Below, piece after piece: positions 8,086 through 17,729 of a DNA stretch of 64,000 bases. Each line of letters opens with the position of its first letter. Positions within the stretch are counted from its first letter, which is position 1. The notes beneath the pieces were generated by a model. It did not search any database. It had not been told where the DNA came from and saw only the letters and a program-made list of their open reading frames with translations. Position numbers and translations under genes: made by a program. The DNA comes from Thalassoglobus polymorphus (GTDB taxonomy: Bacteria; Planctomycetota; Planctomycetia; Planctomycetales; Planctomycetaceae), in NCBI RefSeq assembly GCF_007744255.1, contig NZ_CP036267.1:62001-126000 (forward strand). Reading direction: 5' to 3'.

Positions 8086-10902
8086 ATGCCTTCACGACTC
8101 ACCCCGCTATCCTCTTATCGAATCGCAGTTATTGTTTTCTTCTCCCTTTCTTTCCAACTGCTTGGCTCACTTGCAAAGTGCCATGCAGAGGATGAAGGAA
8201 TTTCCGCATCGGAGGCCGGTCTCGATTTCTTTGAAAAGAAGATTCGGCCTGTGTTGGTTGAGCATTGCTACGAGTGCCATTCTGCAGATTCGAAAATTGT
8301 TCGAGGTGGATTGCTTGTTGACAGTGCTGAGGCCTTTCGGAAGGGGGGCGACAGCGGAGAATCAGTCGTTCCCGGAAAACCAGGCGAAGGGACGCTTCTC
8401 GATGCGCTGAAGCATGAAACTTTTGAGATGCCGCCAAAGCAGAAACTCCCCGAGCAGGTGATCAGCGACTTTGAAACTTGGATCGCCATGGGAGCTCCCG
8501 ATCCAAGAAAGGCGACATTGAAGACGGCAGCCAAGAAAATGGGAATGGATCTGGAAACGGGCCGCCAGTTTTGGAGTTTTAAACCGCTCCAGAAAGTCGC
8601 TCTGCCGAAAGTTCAGTTCACTGATTGGCCGCAATCAAAAATTGATCAGTTCATTCTCGCGAAACAGGAAGAGCAGGGGCTTCGACCCGGAGCCGATGCA
8701 GGTGACCTCACGCTTCTTCGTCGTTTGTATTTTGATTTGACAGGACTTCCTCCAAGTGTCGAACAGGTTCAGGCATTTCAGTCGAACCAAAGTGACGCAC
8801 GGTGGGCTGAGGTGATTGATGAATTGTTGGCTTCGAAGAATTTCGGAGAGCATTGGGGACGGTATTGGCTGGACCTTGCTCGATATTCGGAATCGACCGG
8901 CGGGGGGAGATCTCTGCTCTACCGAGAGTCGTGGCGTTATCGCAACTATGTCATCGACAGCTTCAATGGCGACAAGCCTTACGACACATTCATTCTGGAA
9001 CAGATCGCCGGAGACCTTCTGGAAGCAGAAGAATACAAGCAACGGCAGCAGCAGATCGTAGCAACGGCTTTTCTTGCTCTGGGGCCTCATAACTACGAGA
9101 ACCAGGACAAGGAGCAGTTGCGAATGGATATCGTGGATGAGCAAATCGACACGACCGGACGCGTCTTTTTAGGGATGACGATTGGGTGTGCCCGCTGCCA
9201 CGATCACAAATTCGATCCCATCCCCACGAGCGACTATTACGCATTGGCGGGGATTTTCAGAAGTACAAATTCTTTGGTTGATGGAAACGTTTCAAGGTGG
9301 GTCTCAACTCCACTTCCTCAGTCGCAAGAGCAAACGGATTTCATTCGAGCGCATGAATCGAATCTTGCGGAGACAAATCAGGCTCTTCGAAAACTCCAGG
9401 CTCGCATGACTCAGTTGAAAGTCGGCTTGCCTGCGATCCTCGTCGATACGGACCAGGCGACGCTGGTTGGAGAATGGACGGAAAGCCAATCAGTCAAAGG
9501 ATACGTTGGTGAGAACTATCGACATTCCTCAGATCTGACCTCAAGTGCGACCTATGATATCCCGGTTCAGCCGGGACTGTATGAAGTTCAGCTCAGCTAC
9601 ACCCCTGCATCGAACCGAACTCGAAAAGCAAAAGTGACGGTTCAACATGCAGAAGGCGAAAAAGAGTTCTTGATTAACCAACAGCTGACCCCCAGTGAGG
9701 ATGGAACCTTTCATTCACTCGGGGAGTTTGAAGTGCAAGAGTTGCTCACCGTGCAGGTTCGCCCGACAGAGATGTCTCCCACGATTATTGATGCCGTCCG
9801 TTTGATTTCGAAATCCGATCTCAACGGTGAGTTGGCTGAGAAGCTTCAAAAGGAGTTAGCCGAAGCAAACGTCGAGCTCACTGCACTACAGGCGAAACTG
9901 AAAAAACTGGAGGCCAACGCTCCTGAGAAGCCGCCATTGGCAGTCTCTGTGGAGGAAATGGAAAAGGCAGAAGACTACTTTGTGTGCATCCGCGGCAACG
10001 TCCATAATTTGGGGGAACCGGTTAAGCGTGGTTTTTTGTCTGTGATTCAGAGTTCCGAAACGGCTCCCTTACCTGCCGATGCAAGTGGTCGTCTGGAATT
10101 CGCCAACTGGATTGCAAGCCCAGAGAATCCACTCACCGCCAGAGTTTTCGTAAATCGTGTCTGGCATTCCCTTTTCGGAGTTGGACTGGTTCGAACCGTT
10201 GATAACTTTGGTGTGCCGGGCGAAACGCCATCTCATCCGGAGTTGCTTGATTTTCTGGCGAATGAATTCATTGAAAATGGTTGGTCCATGAAGAAATTGA
10301 TTCGCCAGATTGTGCTCACCCGGACCTATCAACTCGACAGCACATTGTCCTCAGTTTCAGGTCAGGACCCGGAGAATCGCTACCTCACCCACCAGAATCG
10401 AAAACGCCTGAGAGCAGAATCGATTCATGACTCTCTTCTTTCTATGAGTGGTGAACTGGACCCAACCCCAGCTGGCAATTCAATGCGTCCGGGAACCAGA
10501 AGTGAGTATGGATACAAATTCGATTTTGGAAAACGAGCAGTGTACTTGCCTGTGTTTCGCAATCGACTCCCAGACCTGTTTACCGTCTTCGATTTTCCAG
10601 ACCCGAACCTGTCTCAAGGCCGCCGGACCTCCAGTACAGTCTCACCACAGTCGCTCTTCTTAATGAACAGCGAATTTGTCCACATACGATCTGAAGAAAC
10701 AGCAAAGCGAGTGCTGGCGATCGAAGGTGATGTCCCTCAACGAATCGAATGGCTCATCCTGACAACATTAAACCGATATCCGACCAGCGACGAACAAAGA
10801 TTGTTTGGGGATTTCCTGGGAGAGGACCCGGAGTCTCTCGAAGCATGGTCACAAGTCTGCCAGGTACTCTTTGGAAGCCTCGACTTTCGATTTGTTGATT
10901 AG
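8086..10902 (+). CDS. PSCyt1/DUF1549/DUF1553 protein with internal golvesin-like domain
   Basis: A 938-residue secreted protein. The signal peptide covers about residues 1-33 (SYRIAVIVFFSLSFQLLGSLA). PSCyt1 carries CYECH at about 60-64, and DUF1549 carries CARCHDHKFDP near 367. A segment at about 449-575 (LVDTDQATLVGEWTESQS onward, with YRHSSDL and VQPGLYEVQLSY) resembles the golvesin/xanthan-lyase-type carbohydrate-binding module. A charged coiled coil (about 580-625) and DUF1553 follow. The ATG at 8086 is preferred to a TTG at 8068. Unlike the first PSD1 gene, it has no DUF1501 neighbour on its strand. It is predicted to be a periplasmic, carbohydrate-linked haem protein; its activity is unknown. 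Confidence 0.93.
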   Translation: MPSRLTPLSSYRIAVIVFFSLSFQLLGSLAKCHAEDEGISASEAGLDFFEKKIRPVLVEHCYECHSADSKIVRGGLLVDSAEAFRKGGDSGESVVPGKPGEGTLLDALKHETFEMPPKQKLPEQVISDFETWIAMGAPDPRKATLKTAAKKMGMDLETGRQFWSFKPLQKVALPKVQFTDWPQSKIDQFILAKQEEQGLRPGADAGDLTLLRRLYFDLTGLPPSVEQVQAFQSNQSDARWAEVIDELLASKNFGEHWGRYWLDLARYSESTGGGRSLLYRESWRYRNYVIDSFNGDKPYDTFILEQIAGDLLEAEEYKQRQQQIVATAFLALGPHNYENQDKEQLRMDIVDEQIDTTGRVFLGMTIGCARCHDHKFDPIPTSDYYALAGIFRSTNSLVDGNVSRWVSTPLPQSQEQTDFIRAHESNLAETNQALRKLQARMTQLKVGLPAILVDTDQATLVGEWTESQSVKGYVGENYRHSSDLTSSATYDIPVQPGLYEVQLSYTPASNRTRKAKVTVQHAEGEKEFLINQQLTPSEDGTFHSLGEFEVQELLTVQVRPTEMSPTIIDAVRLISKSDLNGELAEKLQKELAEANVELTALQAKLKKLEANAPEKPPLAVSVEEMEKAEDYFVCIRGNVHNLGEPVKRGFLSVIQSSETAPLPADASGRLEFANWIASPENPLTARVFVNRVWHSLFGVGLVRTVDNFGVPGETPSHPELLDFLANEFIENGWSMKKLIRQIVLTRTYQLDSTLSSVSGQDPENRYLTHQNRKRLRAESIHDSLLSMSGELDPTPAGNSMRPGTRSEYGYKFDFGKRAVYLPVFRNRLPDLFTVFDFPDPNLSQGRRTSSTVSPQSLFLMNSEFVHIRSEETAKRVLAIEGDVPQRIEWLILTTLNRYPTSDEQRLFGDFLGEDPESLEAWSQVCQVLFGSLDFRFVD

Positions 10903-11010
10903 GGCACGTTTCGAATTGGTTTTCAGTCTCCCATTTAGCTCCCGTTGAGTCACCGGGCGACACAGATAACGTCGTTCCTTTTTGCCTGCTCCCACACCGT
11001 TAAAGCGATG

Positions 11011-12033
11011 TCATGCGTTTGCTTTTTCTTTGTTGTTTGGCCATTTCTTTGCAAGCTCTTGCTGAACTCGCTCTGCCACGCGGGTTGTTTCATCAGGAGG
11101 TTGGTACATCCAGTCTTCAATTGATCCATCGAAAGGTTTTGCGAATGAGCCTTCGATCATGGACTTGTGAAAATGTTGAAATTTCTTCGCGGGACGTTTT
11201 TCATCGAGCATCTCGATAAAGACTGGCTGTCCGGTCGCGGTTGCTTCGGAAATCATCGAGACGGAATCGCTCGTGACGACGCAGTATGAACAGAGTGCGA
11301 GTGCCGACAGGTACGGATTTTCTCCTTTTCCGTCCCACACAAAATGATCTTCTCCGAAAGTTTGACTCAGCGCAGCTGTCGCTTTGGAAGGAGTCCGTCG
11401 GGATGGGATAATCGCCAGTTGAAGGTCATCGGTGGCTGCGGACTGGAGGTGTTCCGTCAGCTTCTGGACGTCTTTTTCATCGAATGCGTAATACTTGTTT
11501 GGTCCACCGAGAAGCACTGCGATGAATCGAGATGTCAACTTATCCAAACCGCTGACTGGTCCGATTCTGGCAGCTTCCTGAAGTTTCTCCAGAGAGAGGG
11601 GATGCATCGCTCCGAGGGTTTGAATGACGTTCTTTCCCTGAAGATTATCATGCTCCGGAGCGACGATGAGATCGAAGCTGTTTCTGCTGCGCTGTGGATC
11701 TTGGAGGTGAATGAGAAACGCTGAATTGTTGTAAGCTTTCTTGTATGACAACGCAGCCAAAGCAGCCTGTCGACCACAACTCATAATGAGATCTGGAGCA
11801 GGGAGTTGTAAGACTTTCTCCGTCGAGCGAAACGTTCCCGGCTTGAGTGAGACCAGAGGCGAGGGAAGCAGCGTCCAGGGAAATCGGACGCGGGCGTCGA
11901 AGGGGATTGATGTCACTCCAATCGCTTCCGCCAGTCCACGTAGCTGACTTTGATGCCCGGCCGCTCCGTCAGCAATTGCCCAGCATGTCAAAGAGGAAAA
12001 TGAAGGAGTGTTGACGTTGGCTGTGTCAGTCAT
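11011..12033 (-). CDS. ELM1/GtrOC1-type putative glycosyltransferase
   Basis: A 340-residue cytoplasmic protein resembling the bacterial members of the family named after plant mitochondrial fission protein ELM1 (a GT-B-like fold). Characteristic blocks are WAIADGAAGHQSQLRGLAEA at the N-terminus, DLIMSCGRQAALAAL, HLQDPQ, FIAVLLGGPNKYYAF and, near the C-terminus, VVTSDSVSMISEATATGQPVF, which resembles a nucleotide-sugar binding loop. In bacteria these genes often accompany lipopolysaccharide or glycan genes, but the enzymatic activity is unproven. The gene is convergent with the PSD1-type gene and stands alone on its strand, 234 nt from divergent glgC. Confidence 0.85.
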   Translation of the reverse strand: MTDTANVNTPSFSSLTCWAIADGAAGHQSQLRGLAEAIGVTSIPFDARVRFPWTLLPSPLVSLKPGTFRSTEKVLQLPAPDLIMSCGRQAALAALSYKKAYNNSAFLIHLQDPQRSRNSFDLIVAPEHDNLQGKNVIQTLGAMHPLSLEKLQEAARIGPVSGLDKLTSRFIAVLLGGPNKYYAFDEKDVQKLTEHLQSAATDDLQLAIIPSRRTPSKATAALSQTFGEDHFVWDGKGENPYLSALALCSYCVVTSDSVSMISEATATGQPVFIEMLDEKRPAKKFQHFHKSMIEGSFAKPFDGSIEDWMYQPPDETTRVAERVQQELAKKWPNNKEKANA

Positions 12034-12267
12034 TTACTCGTCTCAACTCTTCTTGAGATATCGCTGCTGGAAAGCATTCACCCGTATAGAGATCCTACTA
12101 GAAAGGCGCCATTCGACATACCCGAATTTGTGAGCCCGATAGTGAGAGTTTTCGATGCAATTTGCTTGAGTTCAGAATCGCCATTGACAATCTTGTGAAA
12201 TCGGATCAAATCGAAAGAGAGCTAGGAAACATAAGAGAAATCGAACATAAATTCAGTGAGTGAAGGC

Positions 12268-13494
12268 ATGCAAAATGTACTGACTCTCATCCTCGCAGGA
12301 GGAAAAGGGTCTCGACTGGAACCGTTAACTCTCGATCGTTCAAAACCCTCTGTTCCTTTCGGGGGCATCTATCGCATTATCGATTTTGTGCTTTCGAACT
12401 GCATCAATAGTGAGCTTCGTCGCGTCCTGCTGCTAACCCAGTACAAGGCTGCCAGTCTGGATCGACACATCCATCTTCAGTGGAATTTTTTATGCCGCGA
12501 ACTGGGGGAATTCATCGAAGTTCTGCCACCGCAGCAACGTGTTGGTGAGCATTGGTATCGTGGGACCGCCGATGCCGTTTACCAAAATATTTATACCATT
12601 GAACAAGCTGATCCAGAGACCATTCTAATCCTCTCCGGCGATCATATTTACAAAATGGATTACGAACCATTTCTGAGTGATCACCTGAATTCTAATGCGG
12701 ATTGCACCATCGCCTGCCTCCCCGTTCAACGTGAAGAAGGTCGCGATTTCGGGGTGATGGGGGTCGACAGCGAAAGCTGGGTTCAACGCTTCGAAGAAAA
12801 ACCGGATGATCCGTTTCCGATTCCCGGTGATTCGAGTCGATGCCTCGCTTCCATGGGGATTTATGCGTTCAAAACCTCATTTCTGTTCAATGAGTTGTGT
12901 CGCGACGCGGCATTGCCGAAGAGTTCGCACGATTTTGGGAAAGACTTGCTTCCCCGCATGATTCAGAAGAGTCAAGTACGTGCGTTCACGGTCAAAGATG
13001 ACGAGAATAATCCGATCTACTGGCGCGATGTCGGAACGATTGATTCTTTTTATGAAGCGAATATGGATTTAATTTCCGTTGAACCGAAGTTGAATCTCTA
13101 TGATTTTTCCTGGCCAATCCGAGGTTACAATCCTCCGATGCCGCCGCCGAAGTTTGTTTTTGCGGATGAAGAAGCGACGCCACCCCGCGTAGGACATGCG
13201 ATTGATAGTCTCATCGGGCCGGGTAGTATTATATCCGGCGGAAAAGTGACACGGTCTGTCGTATCACAATCCGTGAGAGTTGAAAGCTATTCCGATGTTC
13301 AAGATTCAATCTTGTTTTCCGGAGTAACAATCGGTCGAAATGCACGGGTTCGAAATGCAATTGTCGACAAAAATGTCCAGGTGCCCGACGGATTCACGAT
13401 TGGATATCACCGTGAGCAAGACTTAATGAACCGCCTCACCTGCACCGAGTCGGGGCTGGTCATTGTTCCAAAGGACTATCACTTCGAGGTTTGA
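12268..13494 (+). CDS. glgC: Glucose-1-phosphate adenylyltransferase
   Basis: A 408-residue ADP-glucose pyrophosphorylase, which makes ADP-glucose from ATP and glucose-1-phosphate for glycogen synthesis. The nucleotide-binding signature LILAGGKGSRLEPLT is at the N-terminus, followed by KPSVPFGGIYRIIDFVLSN, the regulatory/substrate block HWYRGTADAVYQN, SGDHIYKMDY and FEEKP. The C-terminus is a left-handed β-helix (residues about 290-405, hexad-like SIISGGKVTRSVVSQSV). Length fits the bacterial family. The ATG at 12268 gives the usual N-terminus; a GTG at 12256 would add four residues. No other glycogen gene is adjacent. Confidence 0.95.
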   Translation: MQNVLTLILAGGKGSRLEPLTLDRSKPSVPFGGIYRIIDFVLSNCINSELRRVLLLTQYKAASLDRHIHLQWNFLCRELGEFIEVLPPQQRVGEHWYRGTADAVYQNIYTIEQADPETILILSGDHIYKMDYEPFLSDHLNSNADCTIACLPVQREEGRDFGVMGVDSESWVQRFEEKPDDPFPIPGDSSRCLASMGIYAFKTSFLFNELCRDAALPKSSHDFGKDLLPRMIQKSQVRAFTVKDDENNPIYWRDVGTIDSFYEANMDLISVEPKLNLYDFSWPIRGYNPPMPPPKFVFADEEATPPRVGHAIDSLIGPGSIISGGKVTRSVVSQSVRVESYSDVQDSILFSGVTIGRNARVRNAIVDKNVQVPDGFTIGYHREQDLMNRLTCTESGLVIVPKDYHFEV

Positions 13495-13594
13495 AGCGGT
13501 GAAGCCTTCGAGTCGCTGGGTCTCACCACTTCAACTGCTCTGGATTTTGAATTTCTACTCTGCGAGAAATTCTCGTCTGCGTGAATTCCGTGAA

Positions 13595-14152
13595 TCAGTC
13601 TCCGTGAAGTTGGCGCAGGCGGGAAGATGTCCGAAGCATCCATTGGATGCGTTCGAATTCGTTGAGCCAGTCTTGGATCACTGCCGTTGTCAGTTCGGCA
13701 TCGGCAGCGAGTCCGGTAGGACATGTTGCGCCCCCCAGTTCAGCCATCACGCTTCGGTATTTCGAGAGGGTGCGGTCTCCGGCGCGTCCACAGAATTGTC
13801 CATCTTCGCTGAGAAACACAATCGCGGGGACACGAGCACCGCCGCAAGTTTTCAATTCTTCCGAGAGTTCTGGAGAATCGTCACGATCGGCAAAGCGAAT
13901 TTTGATGAGCGGATTGATCGCTGCGAAATGTTCGAAGATCGGGCACTGGCTGACACAATCTCCGCACCAGGCCCCAGCCATAACGAGAACTTTCATTTCT
14001 CGTACAAAGCTTTTGAGTAAGGTTTGTTGTTCGTCAGTCAGCGTGACGGAATCATAGAAGTCGCTCCACCGTTGCTCTTGCTCTGGAGTCGCATACTTCT
14101 TGAGAAAATCCTGATACGAATGTGCTTGATCAAACTGTGCTGAATAATCCAT
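13595..14152 (-). CDS. Thioredoxin-like protein with WCGDC active site
   Basis: A 185-residue cytoplasmic protein of a thioredoxin-fold family found in many bacteria. The active site is AGAWCGDCVSQCP at about residues 58-70, so the CxxC centre is CGDC rather than CGPC, with an additional Cys five residues later. The cis-Pro region is ARVPAIVFLSEDG. A helical N-terminal extension of about 50 residues precedes the fold. Likely a thiol-disulfide reductase or a partner in redox handling; no target is apparent. It converges on glgC. Confidence 0.85.
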   Translation of the reverse strand: MDYSAQFDQAHSYQDFLKKYATPEQEQRWSDFYDSVTLTDEQQTLLKSFVREMKVLVMAGAWCGDCVSQCPIFEHFAAINPLIKIRFADRDDSPELSEELKTCGGARVPAIVFLSEDGQFCGRAGDRTLSKYRSVMAELGGATCPTGLAADAELTTAVIQDWLNEFERIQWMLRTSSRLRQLHGD

Positions 14153-14282
14153 TGTGATACCTGAGTTGCTGAGGATCTACGGTGAATTTCCGTCGTGAGA
14201 GAAAACAGCTCTCATAGGACGATGGGCCTTTGCTGATGAACGCGATCCCCGGATCGCCAGTCGCTGGAGATCGACTCGATGT

Positions 14283-15269
14283 TTACTCCTGCTTCGTTTC
14301 AGCAGGAGGAGGGGAAGCGGGAGCAGCGGCTGCATCCTGAATCCCTTTGATAAAGGTGTCCGTTTCGTCACGTTCTTCCATTCCCGGTGGCGGGATATAG
14401 GTGAATCGCTGAACCGGAATTGGTTCGTTAATGACCACGTTACTGAACTCGACAGTCAAAAGGGGACTGTACGTTGATCTCTCTTCAGAGAGTTTTTTGA
14501 GGTACTGGAACTTTTGTGGGAAAAGCGTTTCCTTGTCGAAGGTCACTCGGACTCGATCCGGAAGAAACTGTTGAACTTGCGTGGAGAGACTGCCCAGCCC
14601 GGTGAGCAACTTCCCTTTCTCTTCCTCATTCCAACGACCTTGTAAGATGACAACAGGCTTTCCGTCTTCATCTTCTTCTCGAATCGAATCAAAAATGATG
14701 ACCCGCTCGAGTGAAGCGAGAATTGCGGGGACTCCACCAATTCCGATTTCGGCAGCTCGTACTGCTTCGGGTTGATCGATGTGTAAGTTGGTTTCGCTAA
14801 TGATTTTCTGGATGTCACGACGCGTTAATTCGATTTGCGGGGTCGCATCTTCCTTCTTTCCGGTTGAAGCTGAAGTGATTTGTCGACTTGTATGCAACAC
14901 TTGCCCGTCGCAGACTTCGAGGAAAACTCCCTCCATCTCGCCTAGCTTGACTGAATACTCAAGCCGTGTTTTGAATGGATGGCTTGCATAGTATTTCCCG
15001 GTTGCCTCAAAGCGAAAATCTCCCAAGGAAATTCTTTGTGCGAGATCAGCCTGCACGAATTCATATCGCAGCAGGCGAGATCGAGCTTCCTGGAGAACCA
15101 TGAGTGCCTCTTCGCTGGGAGGCGCAAGTTCTTTGTCATCAGTCTCTTCTGGAGTTTTTGAGGTGTCAGCAGGAGGGGTATTTGCATCCTGCGACCATGC
15201 AGTGACGGCGCGCATTGAGCCTGCAATAAAAAGGAGTAATGCGAGAGTTAAGATGTATGGATTTTTCAT
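14283..15269 (-). CDS. LolA-like secreted protein, planctomycete type
   Basis: A 328-residue protein with a signal peptide (ILTLALLLFIAGSMRAVTA, cleavage near SQA/WSQ) and an acidic, Pro-rich linker (PPADTSKTPEETDDKELAPPSEE). The body at about 60-300 has the pattern of LolA/LppX-type lipid-carrier β-barrels: a helix (VLQEARSRLLRYEFVQADL) followed by alternating strands such as FEATGKYYASHPFKTRLEY and PDRVRVTFDKETLFPQKFQY. The C-terminus is Pro/Ala-rich. A role in moving lipid or lipoprotein across the periplasm is a fold-level inference. It is transcribed in the same direction as the downstream thioredoxin-like gene with a 130-nt gap. Confidence 0.7.
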   Translation of the reverse strand: MKNPYILTLALLLFIAGSMRAVTAWSQDANTPPADTSKTPEETDDKELAPPSEEALMVLQEARSRLLRYEFVQADLAQRISLGDFRFEATGKYYASHPFKTRLEYSVKLGEMEGVFLEVCDGQVLHTSRQITSASTGKKEDATPQIELTRRDIQKIISETNLHIDQPEAVRAAEIGIGGVPAILASLERVIIFDSIREEDEDGKPVVILQGRWNEEEKGKLLTGLGSLSTQVQQFLPDRVRVTFDKETLFPQKFQYLKKLSEERSTYSPLLTVEFSNVVINEPIPVQRFTYIPPPGMEERDETDTFIKGIQDAAAAPASPPPAETKQE

Positions 15270-15493
15270 GTTCGATCGAATTTGGCGGATTTAGCAAAGA
15301 TTCGAGTCGCTCCAGTCCGAAAACAATAGAGACTGTGAGCCTTGGGTAATGTGAAACAGCAGTTCAAGGCCGAACACAACAGGCAGTCGACATTTGCCGT
15401 CGCTGCGTCAACCTAATTGTAACCGTCAGTGACAGTGTTGGTCGACCGCAATTTGGAGCGATTCAACGGGACCGGAACGGGAGAGGTCAAACG

Positions 15494-16708
15494 ATGAGAC
15501 TCTATTTTCTGGCTTTGGGAACATTGCTAATCGTGTGTGTAGGATGTGCACATGATGGACAGCAACTTCTCCAGAAAGAAGCCTACCATGCCCCACCGGC
15601 AGCGATGATGAATAATCCTGGACCTATGGTTGGTGGCCCCGGCCCGGGTGTCATGCAAACCAGTTTCAATCCACCCGGTCCACAAGGAGGACCTCAAATG
15701 GGTCCACCTCCCGGAATGATGCCAATGGGACCACCGCATGGTCCACAGGCAGCCTTCCGTGGGTCTTCACAGATCCGATTCCTCGGACCTGAAGGCATGC
15801 ACGTTGGCTGGCAAATCGGACCATCATTTGCTGAAAATCAGCTGATGGCACCGGGGCGTTACAACTTCACGCAAGCTGCAACCTACCGCTTGAAGTTCAC
15901 CGACATTCCAGGTCGTGAAGGACTTGTTGTGTATCCGTCATTGCACGTTTACCCAACACTTCCAACAACAGCCGCTTACCTCGAACACAACCCATTGCCG
16001 TTGCGAATTACCGACGAGGATCTCGATCAGGTCGAGACGAACAACTTCGTCACCAAGGTCATCTATCTGCCAGATGCCAAGTATCAGGAACTCGCAATTG
16101 CAGGAGTTGAAGAACTCGTTTCGACTCGCCTTCTTCCAGGACAAGATCCTGTCTCAGAAGCAAGTCGACGTGGAACAATCATGGCTGTCCTGCGAATGGG
16201 TAACATTGATCTCGAAATGCCAGGTCAATCAGGACCAGGCGTCGGGATGAACGGCAACATTGAACGGACTGCACACATCCAGAAAGTGGATGGTGAAATG
16301 GACCAGCATGTTGCTCCTGTGCCAATCGGATCGCACATCGGAATCGGAGCAGGTGGCGTCCCTGCCGATATGATGGTCGGCGGACCGTCCCGTCCTGGAC
16401 AACCTCCTTTCAATCCCATCGTCGGGATGCACGGAGCTCCGATGTACGGTTACCCTTCAGTCGGAACACCAATCGGACTTCCTGGCCCGCCACACATTCC
16501 ACTCGGAAAACCAGCTGGCTTGAAGTCTCACACGATTCGTAACACAACCGATTACAACGTTGGAGAACCTGTTGACGATGTCCTGATCGATGTTCGACAC
16601 GAGCCAGGCATCAGCATGCCGAAGCCTGTGAAGTACATCCAGTACACCGAAAAACATCCTTCGTACTCATCCGGTGAATTATCAGTTCCAGCTTGGGCAC
16701 AACAGTAA
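15494..16708 (+). CDS. Pro/Gly/Met-rich lipoprotein of an envelope cluster
   Basis: A 404-residue predicted lipoprotein: a short hydrophobic signal ends in VCVGC with Cys at about residue 18. Residues about 30-95 are a low-complexity Pro/Gly/Met segment ([26 protein letters not shown]). A globular domain at about 95-235 contains [32 protein letters not shown] and [15 protein letters not shown]. These blocks recur in the next gene, so the two are paralogous in this domain. A second Gly/Pro/Met-rich tract precedes a C-terminal segment with [15 protein letters not shown]. No known enzyme is recognised. It is the first gene of a three-gene, same-strand cluster of secreted proteins. Confidence 0.8.
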   Translation: MRLYFLALGTLLIVCVGCAHDGQQLLQKEAYHAPPAAMMNNPGPMVGGPGPGVMQTSFNPPGPQGGPQMGPPPGMMPMGPPHGPQAAFRGSSQIRFLGPEGMHVGWQIGPSFAENQLMAPGRYNFTQAATYRLKFTDIPGREGLVVYPSLHVYPTLPTTAAYLEHNPLPLRITDEDLDQVETNNFVTKVIYLPDAKYQELAIAGVEELVSTRLLPGQDPVSEASRRGTIMAVLRMGNIDLEMPGQSGPGVGMNGNIERTAHIQKVDGEMDQHVAPVPIGSHIGIGAGGVPADMMVGGPSRPGQPPFNPIVGMHGAPMYGYPSVGTPIGLPGPPHIPLGKPAGLKSHTIRNTTDYNVGEPVDDVLIDVRHEPGISMPKPVKYIQYTEKHPSYSSGELSVPAWAQQ

Positions 16709-16720
16709 TCAATACGATCC

Positions 16721-16756
16721 TGAACCGGGCAGAATTCTCTCCCGGTTCAAGATTTT
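16721..16756 (+). terminator. Terminator hairpin after the first envelope gene
   Basis: The stem GAACCGGG/CCCGGTTC closes an 11-nt loop and is followed by a T-rich run (AAGATTTTGATTGCTTTT). It begins 13 nt after the stop codon. Confidence 0.75.
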
Positions 16757-16811
16757 GATTGCTTTTCCCGGAGTGAGAATTTTTCATCGACCTCGCACGA
16801 ATGCAAATGAA

Positions 16812-16839
16812 AGCCGCTTACTCCAACAGGTAAGCGGCT
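16812..16839. terminator. Second hairpin between envelope genes
   Basis: A perfect 10-bp inverted repeat (AGCCGCTTAC / GTAAGCGGCT) with an 8-nt loop, 56 nt after the first terminator. The downstream tract is CTCTTC rather than poly-T, so it could be a processing or stability hairpin instead of a terminator. Confidence 0.55.
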
Positions 16840-16982
16840 CTCTTCGCACCTCAATCGTCACGTCAGAACTGGTCTTTATTGTCTCCGCGATGGAAGTTGT
16901 CTGAATTCAGGCCATCCCTGTATTGATGCAAGATGCGAACCGCGAGATTGAATCGGACGAACTGACCTGAGAGCAGAATAGC

Positions 16983-17657
16983 ATGACACATTGTCGAACC
17001 GTTTTCTCAACAGCCATCCTCGTCAGCACGTTGTTGCTCTCGACTGTCACAACTGCGCAGGATCGCCACTTCCCGCTCAATCACCGGCAACCAACTGGAA
17101 TGGCAGGGCGGTGGAGCTTGCTCACGCATCCTCAGAAAGCGGGAGTTTCGCAACCTGTCGAAATCCAGCTTCCCTCAGCCGGTCATGTGACCTATTTCCA
17201 GGGATCTCCACAAAACGCTGTCCTCACACAATCTCCATCGAAGGTTGGAATGATGGTCGGGCATACCTACCGGGTTCGCATCAGCGGAATGCCTGAATTC
17301 CCCGGCGCCGAACTCTACCCGACAATTGAAGTGCTCGACCGTTTGCACGCTCCAAACGGCCTCGAAAAGTCTTATCCCATCCCTGTTGAAATTACAGCAG
17401 GCGAAATCGAAATCGTTCTTCAAGACCGGATGGTGACCAAAGTCATCTATCTGGAACAGCCTGACTTGGCTGCCCCGTTTGCTCAGGGAGAACGAATTCG
17501 CACTGAAGATTTGAAAGTGACAGAGAACTTGTTGCGGGCTGCTGATGAACGTGGGAGACCCATGGCGATTCTCCGAATCGGAGGACGCATCCCGGATCCA
17601 AACTCCCCGGTCGATCCTTTTTATAGTACCTCGCCCATTGCGATTCCTCAGCAATAG
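16983..17657 (+). CDS. Secreted paralogue of the preceding envelope protein
   Basis: A 224-residue protein with a signal peptide (TAILVSTLLLSTVTTA, cleavage before QDR). Its body repeats the domain of the preceding gene: HTYRVRISGMPEFPGAELYPTIEV, VEITAGEIEIVLQDRMVTKVIYLEQPD and ERGRPMAILRIGGRIPDP align with the corresponding blocks there. It lacks the Pro/Met-rich tracts and the lipobox. Function is unknown; a periplasmic or surface structural role in a planctomycete envelope is inferred only from signal peptide and neighbours. Confidence 0.8.
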   Translation: MTHCRTVFSTAILVSTLLLSTVTTAQDRHFPLNHRQPTGMAGRWSLLTHPQKAGVSQPVEIQLPSAGHVTYFQGSPQNAVLTQSPSKVGMMVGHTYRVRISGMPEFPGAELYPTIEVLDRLHAPNGLEKSYPIPVEITAGEIEIVLQDRMVTKVIYLEQPDLAAPFAQGERIRTEDLKVTENLLRAADERGRPMAILRIGGRIPDPNSPVDPFYSTSPIAIPQQ

Positions 17658-17729
17658 CCATTCGCTGCTCCGTTTCTACAAAAACGAAGCATCCTGCCTT
17701 TTTGGGCTTTATAAGTGAGTGAGATAGTG

